A DNA stretch of 64,000 nt, from contig NZ_CP075185.1 of assembly GCF_020510685.1 (NCBI RefSeq), forward strand, positions 2,604,001 through 2,668,000, given 5' to 3'. Below are positions 42,609 through 51,043 of the stretch, one piece after another. The notes beneath the pieces were generated by a model. It had not been told where the DNA came from and did no database searches. It worked only from the letters and a program-made list of their open reading frames with translations. The translations under genes were made by a program, and so were the position numbers. Source of the DNA: Dechloromonas denitrificans (lineage in GTDB: Bacteria > Pseudomonadota > Gammaproteobacteria > Burkholderiales > Rhodocyclaceae). Position 1 is the first letter of the stretch. Each line of letters begins with the position of its first letter.

Positions 42609-43411
42609 GGCCATCTCGCCAGCGCCGCCTGCGTCGCGACAAGGAGTTCGGGCGCATCCTCGATTTCCGTCGTCTGCCAGAAGGCAGGCCCCCGAACGAC
42701 TTGGGCATGAACCACATAACCCGCAGCTTGCCAGCGCTCAATCCGCTTCTGCGAGACTGGGGCAAGGATCGCTTCGTCGCGCAAAGAGGTCTCAAGCCAT
42801 GCAATCTGCCCTCCCCCACCGGCCGGCGGCTCAAGCTCATCTGCCTCCAAACCTTCAGCCAAGGCCGGAGAGACCGTATAACCGGCAATTTCGACAGATT
42901 CGCCGGCAGCAAGTTGGCGGCGCAGTTGTTCGGTGACGCCCTTGGCCTGCCCGGAAGCCAGTTCGCCAGCCATTTTCAAGCGCATGAACTGCTGCCAGTG
43001 TTGCTTGCCGGAAACGACCGGTTGCCAGAAGACGAAATTCGTTGCTTCCGGCAGGTTAAGTGCAGCACTGGCCGCCACCAAGCAACCTGCGCGCAAACCC
43101 CAAAGGGTCAACGGCGCCTGGGTTTGCCTACGCAACCAACGGTAAGCCAACATGACATCATCTTGCCAGGCCCGCCAGGTTGCTTCAGAAAAATCGCCGG
43201 CGCTATCACCACAGCCGAGCAAGTCTATCTGCAACACCGCAAAACCGGCCTCGGCCAAGGCACGCGACTGCATTGCCGCCATCCGGCGCGCTTTGTTCAT
43301 CTCTTCGGCAAAAGGGTGCAGATAGATGATCGCGCCACGCGCCACGTCTCTGGGGGCGTGATAGAGGCAAAAACGTTGCCCCCTTTCGCCGGGAAGAAAG
43401 AAGGGCTGCAC
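42605..43411 (-). CDS. Exosortase A-associated alpha/beta hydrolase 2
   Basis: 268 aa from GTG 43411, 14 bases after the ACP gene. Alpha/beta hydrolase fold with IYLHPFAEEMNKARRM, LQIDLLGCGDSAGDF and the strand-turn-helix LTLWGLRAGCLVAASAAL. At the nucleophile elbow the sequence is G-L-R-A-G-C: the usual Ser position holds Arg and a Cys follows three residues later. No late GxDH histidine box comparable to hydrolase 1 is obvious. It may be a non-catalytic partner or use an atypical Cys. It is a conserved member of XrtA loci, coupled to hydrolase 1 by ATGA. Confidence 0.88.
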   Translation of the reverse strand: MQPFFLPGERGQRFCLYHAPRDVARGAIIYLHPFAEEMNKARRMAAMQSRALAEAGFAVLQIDLLGCGDSAGDFSEATWRAWQDDVMLAYRWLRRQTQAPLTLWGLRAGCLVAASAALNLPEATNFVFWQPVVSGKQHWQQFMRLKMAGELASGQAKGVTEQLRRQLAAGESVEIAGYTVSPALAEGLEADELEPPAGGGGQIAWLETSLRDEAILAPVSQKRIERWQAAGYVVHAQVVRGPAFWQTTEIEDAPELLVATQAALARWP

Positions 43412-43425
43412 GACTGACTCGCCGC

Positions 43426-43677
43426 TTAACCGGCCAGCTTGCCTTCGACGAACTCGACCAACGAGCCGACCGTCGCAAACGTACTACCCTCGATTTCATC
43501 GTCATCGACGGTGAAGCCGAAACGCTCTTCGAAGCCAGTAATCAAGGCAACAACAGCCATCGAATCAAGCTCTGGAATTGCACCGAGAAGCGGCGTACTT
43601 GCAGAAAATTCCGCGGAACGGCCGTTCAAACTGAGAATTTCGTCCAGAAGGGACAATACTTCTTTTTCGGTATTCAA
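43426..43677 (-). CDS. Acyl carrier protein of the exosortase A system
   Basis: 83 aa from TTG 43677, with AGGAG six to seven bases upstream; no ATG fits. It is an acidic four-helix ACP with the phosphopantetheine site IPELDSMAVVALI (Ser in DSM near residue 39). It is expected to carry an acyl group delivered by the acyl-CoA ligase encoded at 48124-49722 and possibly released or transferred by the two hydrolases. It is the first gene of a minus-strand run with hydrolase 2 and hydrolase 1. Confidence 0.9.
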   Translation of the reverse strand: MNTEKEVLSLLDEILSLNGRSAEFSASTPLLGAIPELDSMAVVALITGFEERFGFTVDDDEIEGSTFATVGSLVEFVEGKLAG

Positions 43678-43712
43678 GCCTTGCTCCTACGACAACAGAA
43701 TGGGGAGGCCGC

Positions 43713-43718
43713 ATTATA
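43713..43718 (-). promoter_or_regulatory. Perfect -10 box (TATAAT) upstream of the ACP/hydrolase genes
   Basis: ATTATA on the plus strand reads TATAAT on the minus strand, 36 bases upstream of the ACP TTG start and in the 138-base divergent gap to the ATP-grasp gene. No good -35 hexamer stands at 16-18 bases, so an activator may be needed or the match may be fortuitous. Confidence 0.45.
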
Positions 43719-43815
43719 GGGGGAGAATGCCGGCATGATCGTGAGATACTGCACGGCAGCATCGATTACAACGAGTGTAGCCTTTCGTACCGACTCAAAG
43801 AACCTTAAAAAATTC

Positions 43816-44973
43816 ATGAATCAGGTCAATTCTCTAAAGGCGCGACTCGAAACTTATAGAAACTGGCAGCGCCTCGCCACCCAGCAAACCGGCAAAAGCC
43901 CGCTCCAGCAGTTCCGCGAAATCCTGGCTCTCAAGAAAACAGGGGGGCAATGCGGAATCAGTGATTATTACTGGAACAAACTTTACGACTCCACTTTTCT
44001 TCTGGGCCGGGGAATAGAGGATTTTCTCGGCTGGCGGTTGCATTCGGAACTGAGTCTTGCCCTGAACCCGCGCAACGTCGTACTACCAGCCTGGGACAAA
44101 ACGGTCTTCATGACCATGGCCGACTCCGTGGGACTACCCGTTGTTCCGACGGTAGCAACCCTCAAAACCTCTTCCCGCCTGCCTGCCGTGCTCGGCAAGC
44201 ATTTACGAAACATAGCCGAAGCAGCCACATTCCTTCGTGATCCAAGCGTTTTTCCGCTGTTCGGAAAACCAGCCTATTCCCAACAGGGATATGGCAGCGC
44301 CTATCTTGCAGGCTACGAGCAAGCGAGTGACTGTCTTGTGCTGCTTAATGGCGAGCGCATAGCCGTCGAGAAATTCCTGATTCGGCTCGAACGAACGGTC
44401 GATCATCGCTACCATCGCCCCGAGTGCGGTTATCTGTTTCAGAAACCGTTGAGGCTTGCCGAGTCAATCGAGCAGCTTACCGGCTGGCCGGCAATTTGCG
44501 GTGCCCGTATCGTCTGTCTGAATGGTCCCGATGGATCCAGTCCACTTCAAGCAATCTGGAAAATCGCCGTTCCGCCGAACCATGTCGACAATTTCGGCAT
44601 GGGAAAACACGGCAATCTCCTTGCCGATGTCGATCCGGCAACCGGAACGATCGGCCGGGTCATCAGCGGGCTCTGGCCAGAAACAAAACTGCTTAACGAG
44701 CATCCGATCTCAGGCAATTCCTTCGAGGGCTTTCAGTTACCAGATTGGCCACAAGTGCTTGAGTCATGCCACGCACTGGGGGATTTGATCCCGATGATGC
44801 AAATTCAACATATCGATTTCGCATTCACCAACGAAGGGCCAAAAATCCTTGAACTCAATGACATTGGCGGGATCGCCCAACTCCATGGGCGCGGACTCCT
44901 TACCGAGCGGACACGCAGTTTTTTGAAGCAGTTCGGCAACAGAACCTGCCACCCATGGATCAACTCAGTTTAA
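43816..44973 (+). CDS. Sugar-transfer-associated ATP-grasp enzyme (copy 1)
   Basis: 385 aa from ATG 43816 (MNQVNSLKARLETYRNW); the frame opens at 43735 with a poor N-terminus. ATP-grasp features: DKTVFMTMADSVGLPVVPT lid region, FPLFGKPAYSQQGYGS with the nucleotide-binding Lys, GYLFQKPL, and the metal-binding end QIQHIDFAFTNEGPKILELNDIGG (acidic D, E, N residues). This ATP-grasp group occurs in surface-polysaccharide loci and probably forms an amide or peptide bond through an acyl phosphate (family prediction). It is clearly paralogous to the protein at 46864-47955 (shared VDNFGMGKHGNLL-type and GRVISGLWP blocks). It is followed by the MurF-Pth fusion, 15 bases downstream. Confidence 0.87.
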   Translation: MNQVNSLKARLETYRNWQRLATQQTGKSPLQQFREILALKKTGGQCGISDYYWNKLYDSTFLLGRGIEDFLGWRLHSELSLALNPRNVVLPAWDKTVFMTMADSVGLPVVPTVATLKTSSRLPAVLGKHLRNIAEAATFLRDPSVFPLFGKPAYSQQGYGSAYLAGYEQASDCLVLLNGERIAVEKFLIRLERTVDHRYHRPECGYLFQKPLRLAESIEQLTGWPAICGARIVCLNGPDGSSPLQAIWKIAVPPNHVDNFGMGKHGNLLADVDPATGTIGRVISGLWPETKLLNEHPISGNSFEGFQLPDWPQVLESCHALGDLIPMMQIQHIDFAFTNEGPKILELNDIGGIAQLHGRGLLTERTRSFLKQFGNRTCHPWINSV

Positions 44974-44988
44974 ACAGAAAGCGCCCTC

Positions 44989-46884
44989 TTGAAGTTCAAG
45001 CTCTTTGGAAAACCGCTTTATCGCCACTGGAAGGCAATTTCCGGAGCGCTCGAATGGCGTATACGCTCAAGAATTGGCGATCAGCTTATCGATTCAAGCA
45101 TCATTCGGATTGCCCTGAAATACAGACAACTAGTTAATGCCACCCAGTTTATTGGAATCGCCGGCAGCGTCGGCAAAACCACGGCCAAGGATATCCTGGT
45201 CGGCATCCTGAGCGTTTGCGGAAAGACGAGCGGTACCCCGCTGTCGCTCAATGCAGCGCCTGAGGTCGCAAAAGTGGTGCTGAGGACACGACCATGGTAT
45301 AGATTCTGTGCCGCTGAACTGGGCGAGAGTTCGCCCGGCTCGCTGGACACTCAACTGGCGGTATTGCAGCCGTCTATCGGCATCATCACCGTGGTCGGCG
45401 ACGATCATCTGACAGCCTTCGGCTCCCGCTCAGCTATCGCCCGCGAATTCGCCAAGTTGGTCGAGGCAATTCCCGCACATGGAACAATCGTTCTCAACAT
45501 CGATGACGAACTGGTCTCCGGTCTGCACACGTATGCAAAATGTCCCGTCCTTACCTATGGCACCAGTGCAAATGCCAATCTGCAAGCGACCGATATCACT
45601 TCCATCTGGCCGTATCCACTTCAATTCACGGCAAATTTCAAGGGCGAATCTGTTGCCATCCACACGCAACTCTATAGCAGGCAACTATTGACATCAGCAC
45701 TTGCCGCCATTGGTGGCGGACTCGCTGCTGGCCTCACACTGGCCGATTGTGCCCAAGGAATCAGCCGGACGCCTCCCGCCGAAGGTCGCATGCAGCCCGT
45801 CATCGCCCCCCGAGGAATCACGTTTATCCGCGATGACTTCAAGTCGCCGGCCTGGACAGTCCGACCACTCCTCGAACAGCTAGGCGCCGCCCGTGCCAAG
45901 CGGAAAATTTTCGTTCTCGGCACCATCTCAAATTGCCAACACAAAGAGCATGAAATTTTCAAGCTCGCCCAGGAAGCGTTGCAGGTCGCTGACATTGCAA
46001 TTTTCACCGGTCGCCTTGCCTCGGCAGCACTCAAGGCACATCGGTCAGGAACCGAATCACGATTGCAGGCCTTTACCCAAATTCACGATGTAGCAACCTA
46101 CCTCGAGTCGATCCAGCAGGACGGTGACCTCATCCTGCTCAAGGGAACCAATAAAAAAGATCACCTGATCAGGATATCAATGTCATTGATGGGTACGGTA
46201 AATTGCTGGGTTGATGACTGCGGACGCGACATGTTCTGTTCGGAATGCAGCCACCTGCAAGCTCATCGCGGCACACCAGGGACCATCGCACAGCTGTCGG
46301 CCAATCCTGCGAGCGCAGCCCCAGAAACTCTCCTGCCCGTCGCAACTCCAAGCGACCAGGTCATCATCGGGCTGGGTAATCCGGGTACCGAGTTTGCCCG
46401 AACGCCTCACAACGTTGGCTATGAAACACTGGACACACTGTGTTCATCGGCCGCTGGCGAATGGCGTGAATATCCTGAAGCCTGGATTGCTAAAGCATCA
46501 ATTGATAATTGCAACCTCTGGCTCATCAAGATCAAGACAGCAATGAATCTGACCGGCCCAGCTTTGAAAAATCTGTCTGAAGGCATGCACTTTGGCGCAG
46601 ATCAATGCATCTTGGTGTTCGACGACATTGACATGCCAATTGGCAAGGTGCGAATTCGTATGAGCGGAAGTTCCGGCGGGCATCGCGGCGTCGCTTCCAT
46701 TCTGGACGCATTACAAACCGACCAGCTCCGGCGCGTCAAGATCGGCATCAAAAGCGCGTCACCTACCCACTTCGACACTTCGGCCGTCCTCAAGCAATTC
46801 GACGAAGCAGCCTACGCGACCATCAAACAATCGTTCGAAACGGCCAAAGAGCAGCTTCTCGAACTAGCCTCGCGGCCGCGCTGA
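44989..46884 (+). CDS. MurF-like Mur ligase fused to peptidyl-tRNA-hydrolase-like domain
   Basis: 631 aa from TTG 44989, the only reasonable start. Residues 54-400 are a Mur ligase of MurF type: P-loop GIAGSVGKTT (56-65), PLSLNAAPEVAKVVL, AELGESSPG (109-117), ITVVGDDHLTAFGS, LNIDDE and KGTNKKDH. A cysteine/histidine-rich linker follows (C406, C411, C417, C420, H422, H426), a possible zinc site. Residues 458-626 are a Pth domain: GLGNPG (N464), RTPHNVGYE (H474), MNLTGPAL (M519, N520), FDDIDMP (D545) and GGHRG, where Arg566 stands at the position of the tRNA-contacting Asn of E. coli Pth. Standard MurF and Pth are separate proteins. Both parts are in one uninterrupted frame. The role is unknown: ligation of an amino acid or peptide plus ester/amide cleavage. 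Confidence 0.85.
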   Translation: MKFKLFGKPLYRHWKAISGALEWRIRSRIGDQLIDSSIIRIALKYRQLVNATQFIGIAGSVGKTTAKDILVGILSVCGKTSGTPLSLNAAPEVAKVVLRTRPWYRFCAAELGESSPGSLDTQLAVLQPSIGIITVVGDDHLTAFGSRSAIAREFAKLVEAIPAHGTIVLNIDDELVSGLHTYAKCPVLTYGTSANANLQATDITSIWPYPLQFTANFKGESVAIHTQLYSRQLLTSALAAIGGGLAAGLTLADCAQGISRTPPAEGRMQPVIAPRGITFIRDDFKSPAWTVRPLLEQLGAARAKRKIFVLGTISNCQHKEHEIFKLAQEALQVADIAIFTGRLASAALKAHRSGTESRLQAFTQIHDVATYLESIQQDGDLILLKGTNKKDHLIRISMSLMGTVNCWVDDCGRDMFCSECSHLQAHRGTPGTIAQLSANPASAAPETLLPVATPSDQVIIGLGNPGTEFARTPHNVGYETLDTLCSSAAGEWREYPEAWIAKASIDNCNLWLIKIKTAMNLTGPALKNLSEGMHFGADQCILVFDDIDMPIGKVRIRMSGSSGGHRGVASILDALQTDQLRRVKIGIKSASPTHFDTSAVLKQFDEAAYATIKQSFETAKEQLLELASRPR

Positions 46885-47955
46885 CAGCAAGGCATCGATC
46901 CGCTCAGTGACGAAAGCCCGGCGTCCGAGAAATTGCGGAACCCCCAGATCTGCCTCGGTGTTGAGTTCCATGAGGACCGGCCCTCGATCGGAGAAAGCAA
47001 CATCCCAATGCTGCAATCTCAAGCCGGGAAAATGTTCAGCTGCGTTGCAGCACAATGAACACGCCTCGGACCAAGCGGGTAGGCGCACCCCGACAAGGCG
47101 TTCATTGGTGTCTGGATGATCGACACGTTCGGTACCGGTTGGCCACAGACCGGTTATGACCCGCTCGACTTCTCCCGTATCGGTGCTAACCCAGCCGAGA
47201 AGATTCCCGCTCTCCCCCATGCAAAAGTTGTCCGTGACGTTTTTTTGCCGACCGATTTTCCAGAACGCCAGGACGACTTCCGGGGCACCATCAATACCAA
47301 GCGCAACAATGAGGCGAACGCAACTCACCGTCGGGCCGACCAGTGCAACAACTTCCGGATGCTGAACTAGAGGTTTCTGAAAGAGCATTCCGGCATACTT
47401 TTCGTTCGTGCATGCACTCAGCAACGCTTCCCGACTGACGGTGTGTCCCCTAATGTCGAGGTATCCGCTATCGCCTAGAGCACTCTGCAAATGAAACGTG
47501 CCTCGCCCGTAGGTACCATGAACCGGTTTGATAAATACCGGAAAAATCAAGTCTGCCGACAAATATGCCCTGAGTTCATTCTCGGTGCGAAGAAGGCGTT
47601 CATTGGCAACCCTTCTTCCGGATGGCGAGTAGGTAAGTAATGTTTCGGGAACCGGAAACCCGTAATGCACCAGCAACGCATAATTAAGAATTTTGTCATT
47701 GGCCGTTGCCCGCCAGTAGTCATCATTGAGAATACGATCGATCCTTACGCTGCTCCGCCACCCGAGACACTGTGCCTTGGCTTCCGGCGAGAAAAAAACA
47801 TCATCGAACACGCCAAGTTCGTAATATTCTTCAATGCCAAGCTTGTGTCGCCCCCGGAATAACTCGAGGATTTCCAGGATTTGCTGACGTCTGGACTTTC
47901 CCGTCTGTGCTCGGACCAAACCAGAATATGCAAACAGTTTTCTAAGCTTGCTCAT
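46864..47955 (-). CDS. Sugar-transfer-associated ATP-grasp enzyme (copy 2)
   Basis: 363 aa, ATG 47955 with GAGGG nine bases upstream. ATP-grasp motifs: NDKILNYALLVHYGFPVPETL, FPVFIKPVHGTYGRGTF (nucleotide-binding Lys), GMLFQKPL, DNFCMGESGNLLGWVSTDTGEVERVITGLWP and the metal site LQHWDVAFSDRGPVLMELNTEADLG. It shares the same blocks with the copy at 43816-44973, so the two are paralogues that enclose the MurF-Pth fusion. The 3' ends of this gene and the fusion gene overlap by 21 bases tail to tail. It probably ligates a carboxylate to an amine; the substrate is not predictable. Confidence 0.87.
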   Translation of the reverse strand: MSKLRKLFAYSGLVRAQTGKSRRQQILEILELFRGRHKLGIEEYYELGVFDDVFFSPEAKAQCLGWRSSVRIDRILNDDYWRATANDKILNYALLVHYGFPVPETLLTYSPSGRRVANERLLRTENELRAYLSADLIFPVFIKPVHGTYGRGTFHLQSALGDSGYLDIRGHTVSREALLSACTNEKYAGMLFQKPLVQHPEVVALVGPTVSCVRLIVALGIDGAPEVVLAFWKIGRQKNVTDNFCMGESGNLLGWVSTDTGEVERVITGLWPTGTERVDHPDTNERLVGVRLPAWSEACSLCCNAAEHFPGLRLQHWDVAFSDRGPVLMELNTEADLGVPQFLGRRAFVTERIDALLSARPRG

Positions 47956-48123
47956 GATCGAGCCCTCATTTCCGAGAAAAATCGCCGCAAAGCGTCACAG
48001 GACAACGGTGCACGAAAGACGATACACTATCCTTTGGTCATCACGATTAAAGGCTTGCAACTAAGCGCAATCCGTACGCTCTTTTCGGAGAGCACTCCCA
48101 CCCCAGCCTGACGATTTACATCC

Positions 48124-49722
48124 ATGTCCGATACCACCTTGCTTCATGAATTAATTGCCCGCTCCGCCGCACGCTCGCCAGGCACAACTGCCTTGATAGC
48201 TGGCAAGAGTTCCCTGTCTTATGGAGAATTGCATGATCTGGTTGGGCGATTTTCATCGGGACTGATACACCTTGGAATTCAGCGCGGCGAGCGCGTCGCC
48301 ATCTATCTCGAGAAGCGTTTCGAGACGGTGATCGCCAGTTTCGGTGCTCCGGCTGCTGGCGGGGTTTTCGTACCACTGAATCCACTGCTGAAAGCCGAAC
48401 AGGTTGGCTACATCCTGCGCGACTGTAATGTCCGCGTGCTCGTCACCTCCCCGGAACGCCTGGCTCTGCTGCAGGAAACACTGCCCGCCTGTCACGATCT
48501 GCGTCATGTCGTAGTTCTTGATTCGCCGGAGAGCGTACCGGCATTGGGCGCGTTAAACATCTGTCGCTGGGGCGAGTTACTCGCTCAGACACCCGCCACC
48601 GGCCACCGCGTCATCGACACGGACATGCTTGGCATCCTTTACACCTCAGGCAGCACCGGCAAGCCGAAGGGGGTTGTGCTCTCCCATCGCAACATGGTGG
48701 CCGGTGCCAAGAGCGTGGCTAGCTATCTGGGCAATCACGCCGACGATACGCTGCTGGCCGCTCTGCCGCTGTCGTTCGATGCCGGGTTCAGCCAATTGAC
48801 CACGGCTTTTCATGTCGGCGCCCGAGTCGTGCTGCTGAATTACCTACTGCCACGCGACGTCATCAAGGCTATCGAACGGGAAAAAGTAACCGGACTGACT
48901 GCCGTGCCACCCCTTTATATTCAGCTCACGCAACTACCCTGGCCGGAATCGATCACCGAGCATCTGCGCTACTTCGCCAATACCGGCGGCCGCATGCCGC
49001 GCGAAACGCTGGATGCCTTGCGCCGCCATCTGCCGAAATCGAAGCCTTTCCTAATGTACGGATTGACCGAAGCTTTCCGTTCCACCTACCTGCCGCCGGC
49101 CGAAGTCGATCGACGCCCGGATTCGATAGGCAAGGCCATACCCAACGCCGAAATTCTTGTGCTGCGCGAGGATGGCTCGCCGTGCGCGCCCAACGAACCG
49201 GGTGAACTGGTGCATCGCGGGGCGCTGGTCGGCATGGGTTACTGGAACGATCCGGAGAAAACTGCGGAGCGTTACAAACCCCTGCCGGTGCATGCTCCGG
49301 GGCGCGAGGCGGGGCTCGTTCTCCCTGAAATCGCCGTCTTCTCCGGCGACACGGTACGAATGGATGAGGAAGGTTTCCTTTACTTCATCGGCCGCCGCGA
49401 TGAAATGATGAAGACCTCCGGCTATCGAGTCAGCCCGACCGAGGTCGAGGAAATCCTCTACGCGACCAAACTGGTCGGCGAATGTGTTGCCTTTGGCGTC
49501 GACGACGAGCGGCTCGGCCAGGCCATTCAGGTAATAGCCACGCCGCCCGTCAATTCAGAACTCGATGTCACTGCCCTGCTCGCCGAGTGCCGTGCCCGCA
49601 TGCCGGCCTACATGGTTCCGGCCGGCATCGAGGTGCGTAGCGGCCCGCTGCCGCGCAATCCGAACGGCAAGATAGACAGGAAGACGCTGTCGACCGAATG
49701 GGGCGACAAGAACGCGGTTTAA
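48124..49722 (+). CDS. Acyl-CoA ligase (AMP-forming), exosortase A system-associated
   Basis: 532 aa, ATG 48124. ANL-superfamily motifs: LYTSGSTGKPKGVVLSHRN (A3 phosphate loop, about 176-194), GGRMPRETLDALRR, FLMYGLTEAFRSTYLPP (A5), FSGDTVRMDEEGFLYFIGRRDEMMKTSGYRVSPTEVEE (A7-A8) and NPNGKIDRKTL with the catalytic Lys (A10). It activates a carboxylic acid with ATP and loads it on CoA or, more likely here, on the dedicated ACP encoded at 43426. It is a conserved XrtA accessory gene. The 168-base divergent gap to the ATP-grasp gene (47956-48123) presumably holds both promoters, but no clear -35/-10 pair was found. Confidence 0.92.
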   Translation: MSDTTLLHELIARSAARSPGTTALIAGKSSLSYGELHDLVGRFSSGLIHLGIQRGERVAIYLEKRFETVIASFGAPAAGGVFVPLNPLLKAEQVGYILRDCNVRVLVTSPERLALLQETLPACHDLRHVVVLDSPESVPALGALNICRWGELLAQTPATGHRVIDTDMLGILYTSGSTGKPKGVVLSHRNMVAGAKSVASYLGNHADDTLLAALPLSFDAGFSQLTTAFHVGARVVLLNYLLPRDVIKAIEREKVTGLTAVPPLYIQLTQLPWPESITEHLRYFANTGGRMPRETLDALRRHLPKSKPFLMYGLTEAFRSTYLPPAEVDRRPDSIGKAIPNAEILVLREDGSPCAPNEPGELVHRGALVGMGYWNDPEKTAERYKPLPVHAPGREAGLVLPEIAVFSGDTVRMDEEGFLYFIGRRDEMMKTSGYRVSPTEVEEILYATKLVGECVAFGVDDERLGQAIQVIATPPVNSELDVTALLAECRARMPAYMVPAGIEVRSGPLPRNPNGKIDRKTLSTEWGDKNAV

Positions 49723-49755
49723 GTTGAAAGATTCTCCCTCGCGCCAGACGAAAGT

Positions 49756-49773
49756 CCGCAGGGAAAACTGCGG
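49756..49773 (+). other. Hairpin downstream of the acyl-CoA ligase gene
   Basis: CCGCAG (49756-49761), loop GGAAAA, CTGCGG (49768-49773): a perfect 6-bp stem 34 bases after the ligase stop. No T-run follows directly. It could reduce read-through or stabilise the 3' end of the mRNA. Confidence 0.45.
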
Positions 49774-49780
49774 GATACCG

Positions 49781-49803
49781 ATTCCAAATATCTGACTTGG
49801 AAT
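49781..49803 (+). other. Second inverted repeat before the glycosyltransferase gene
   Basis: ATTCCAA (49781-49787) and TTGGAAT (49797-49803), 7 bp perfect, loop 9 bases, 31 bases upstream of ATG 49835. It may be a regulator-binding dyad or leader hairpin. Confidence 0.4.
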
Positions 49804-49834
49804 ACCAAGCAATGACCAAAGGGGTGCCTAGCAT

Positions 49835-51043
49835 ATGAAAATGACAGTCAGCCAAGACACCTCAAGTTCCCAAAACCGGAAAATCGGCGTCATTGCCTTG
49901 GTTCCAGATAACTGGCATGGAATCTGGATGCCGAGACACCACGTCGTTGGTCGCCTCGCTCGACAATTCGAGGTTATCTGGGTCGAGCCAGCCAAAGGCT
50001 GGCGTGACTACTGGCTTTCGCCCGCCCCCGCCAAACCCAATATCCAGTCAATCTCTCCGGATGAGTTCGGGCTGACACTCTATAGTCCCGGTCGTTGGCT
50101 ACCCGAACTCTACCGCCCGAAATGGCTAGCGCAATGGATCAAAAAGCAGCGACTCGTTCAGGCCGAACGTACCCTCCGAAACCGGGGCTGTACCGATATC
50201 GTGCTGTACCTCTGGCGCCCTGAATTCGATTGGTCTCTGGATGCCATTCATGCCGATTTGACCTGCTATCACATCGATGACGAATATCGTTTCTCGACTG
50301 AGGATCTGCCCAATGACCCGCGGGAAATTGCCCTAATCAAGCGGGTCGATCAGGTAATCATTCATTCCCGAAAACTGCTGGAGAAGAAAGGCAGTTTCAA
50401 TTCGCAGACGATGCATGTTCCCAATGGCGTCGATTATTCGGCATACGCGACCCCTGTAGCCGAGCCAGCAGACATTTCCGCCATCCCCCATCCACGCATG
50501 GGTTATGTCGGCGTGATCAAATCGCAGCTTGATCTGGCGCTTCTTCGACAACTGGCAACACAACGCCCTGAATGGTCGTTCGTACTGGTTGGGCCGCAGG
50601 GTTACGTCGGAGGGAAGGAGACGATCCTTGAAGAGCTAGGCAATTTGCCCAACGTCCACTTCATGGGAAACCGCCAGCTCGCCGAACTGCCAGCCTACAT
50701 GCAGGCAATGGATGTCTGTCTGATGTGCTACGAAGTCTGCGATTACACCCATTTCATCTACCCCCTGAAACTGAACGAATATCTGGCAACCGGACGGCCA
50801 GTCGTGTGCTCTCCGATCGATTCGGTGACGCCACTGGGAAAGATTGTCGGCATTGCCGAAAACCTTCAGGAATGGGATAGCGCGCTGAACAATGCGCTAT
50901 CGGCGGATAAAAATACTGCCGAAGCTGTCAGTGCACGTCAGCAGCAGGCATTGCTGCACGACTGGGATTACTTGGTTGATCAAATTGCCGACCAATTCCG
51001 CCGTCGCCTCGACATGGAGAAAAATCATCATGGACAACACTAG
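49835..51043 (+). CDS. Glycosyltransferase, GT4-like
   Basis: 402 aa, ATG 49835. GT-B fold of the WcaI/teichuronic-type group: [28 protein letters not shown] near the N-terminus, [44 protein letters not shown] at the domain junction, FVLVGPQGY, and donor site [21 protein letters not shown]. It probably adds one sugar to the lipid-linked unit; with the UDP-xylose synthase gene overlapping its 3' end by 14 bases, a pentose or uronic acid donor is attractive but unproven. Confidence 0.88.
   Translation: MKMTVSQDTSSSQNRKIGVIALVPDNWHGIWMPRHHVVGRLARQFEVIWVEPAKGWRDYWLSPAPAKPNIQSISPDEFGLTLYSPGRWLPELYRPKWLAQWIKKQRLVQAERTLRNRGCTDIVLYLWRPEFDWSLDAIHADLTCYHIDDEYRFSTEDLPNDPREIALIKRVDQVIIHSRKLLEKKGSFNSQTMHVPNGVDYSAYATPVAEPADISAIPHPRMGYVGVIKSQLDLALLRQLATQRPEWSFVLVGPQGYVGGKETILEELGNLPNVHFMGNRQLAELPAYMQAMDVCLMCYEVCDYTHFIYPLKLNEYLATGRPVVCSPIDSVTPLGKIVGIAENLQEWDSALNNALSADKNTAEAVSARQQQALLHDWDYLVDQIADQFRRRLDMEKNHHGQH

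Noticed and set aside
47956..48123. Divergent promoters between the ATP-grasp and acyl-CoA ligase genes
   Set aside because: Candidate -35-like hexamers exist on both strands, but no -10 at acceptable spacing; only a weak CCTTT/AAAGG dyad is present.
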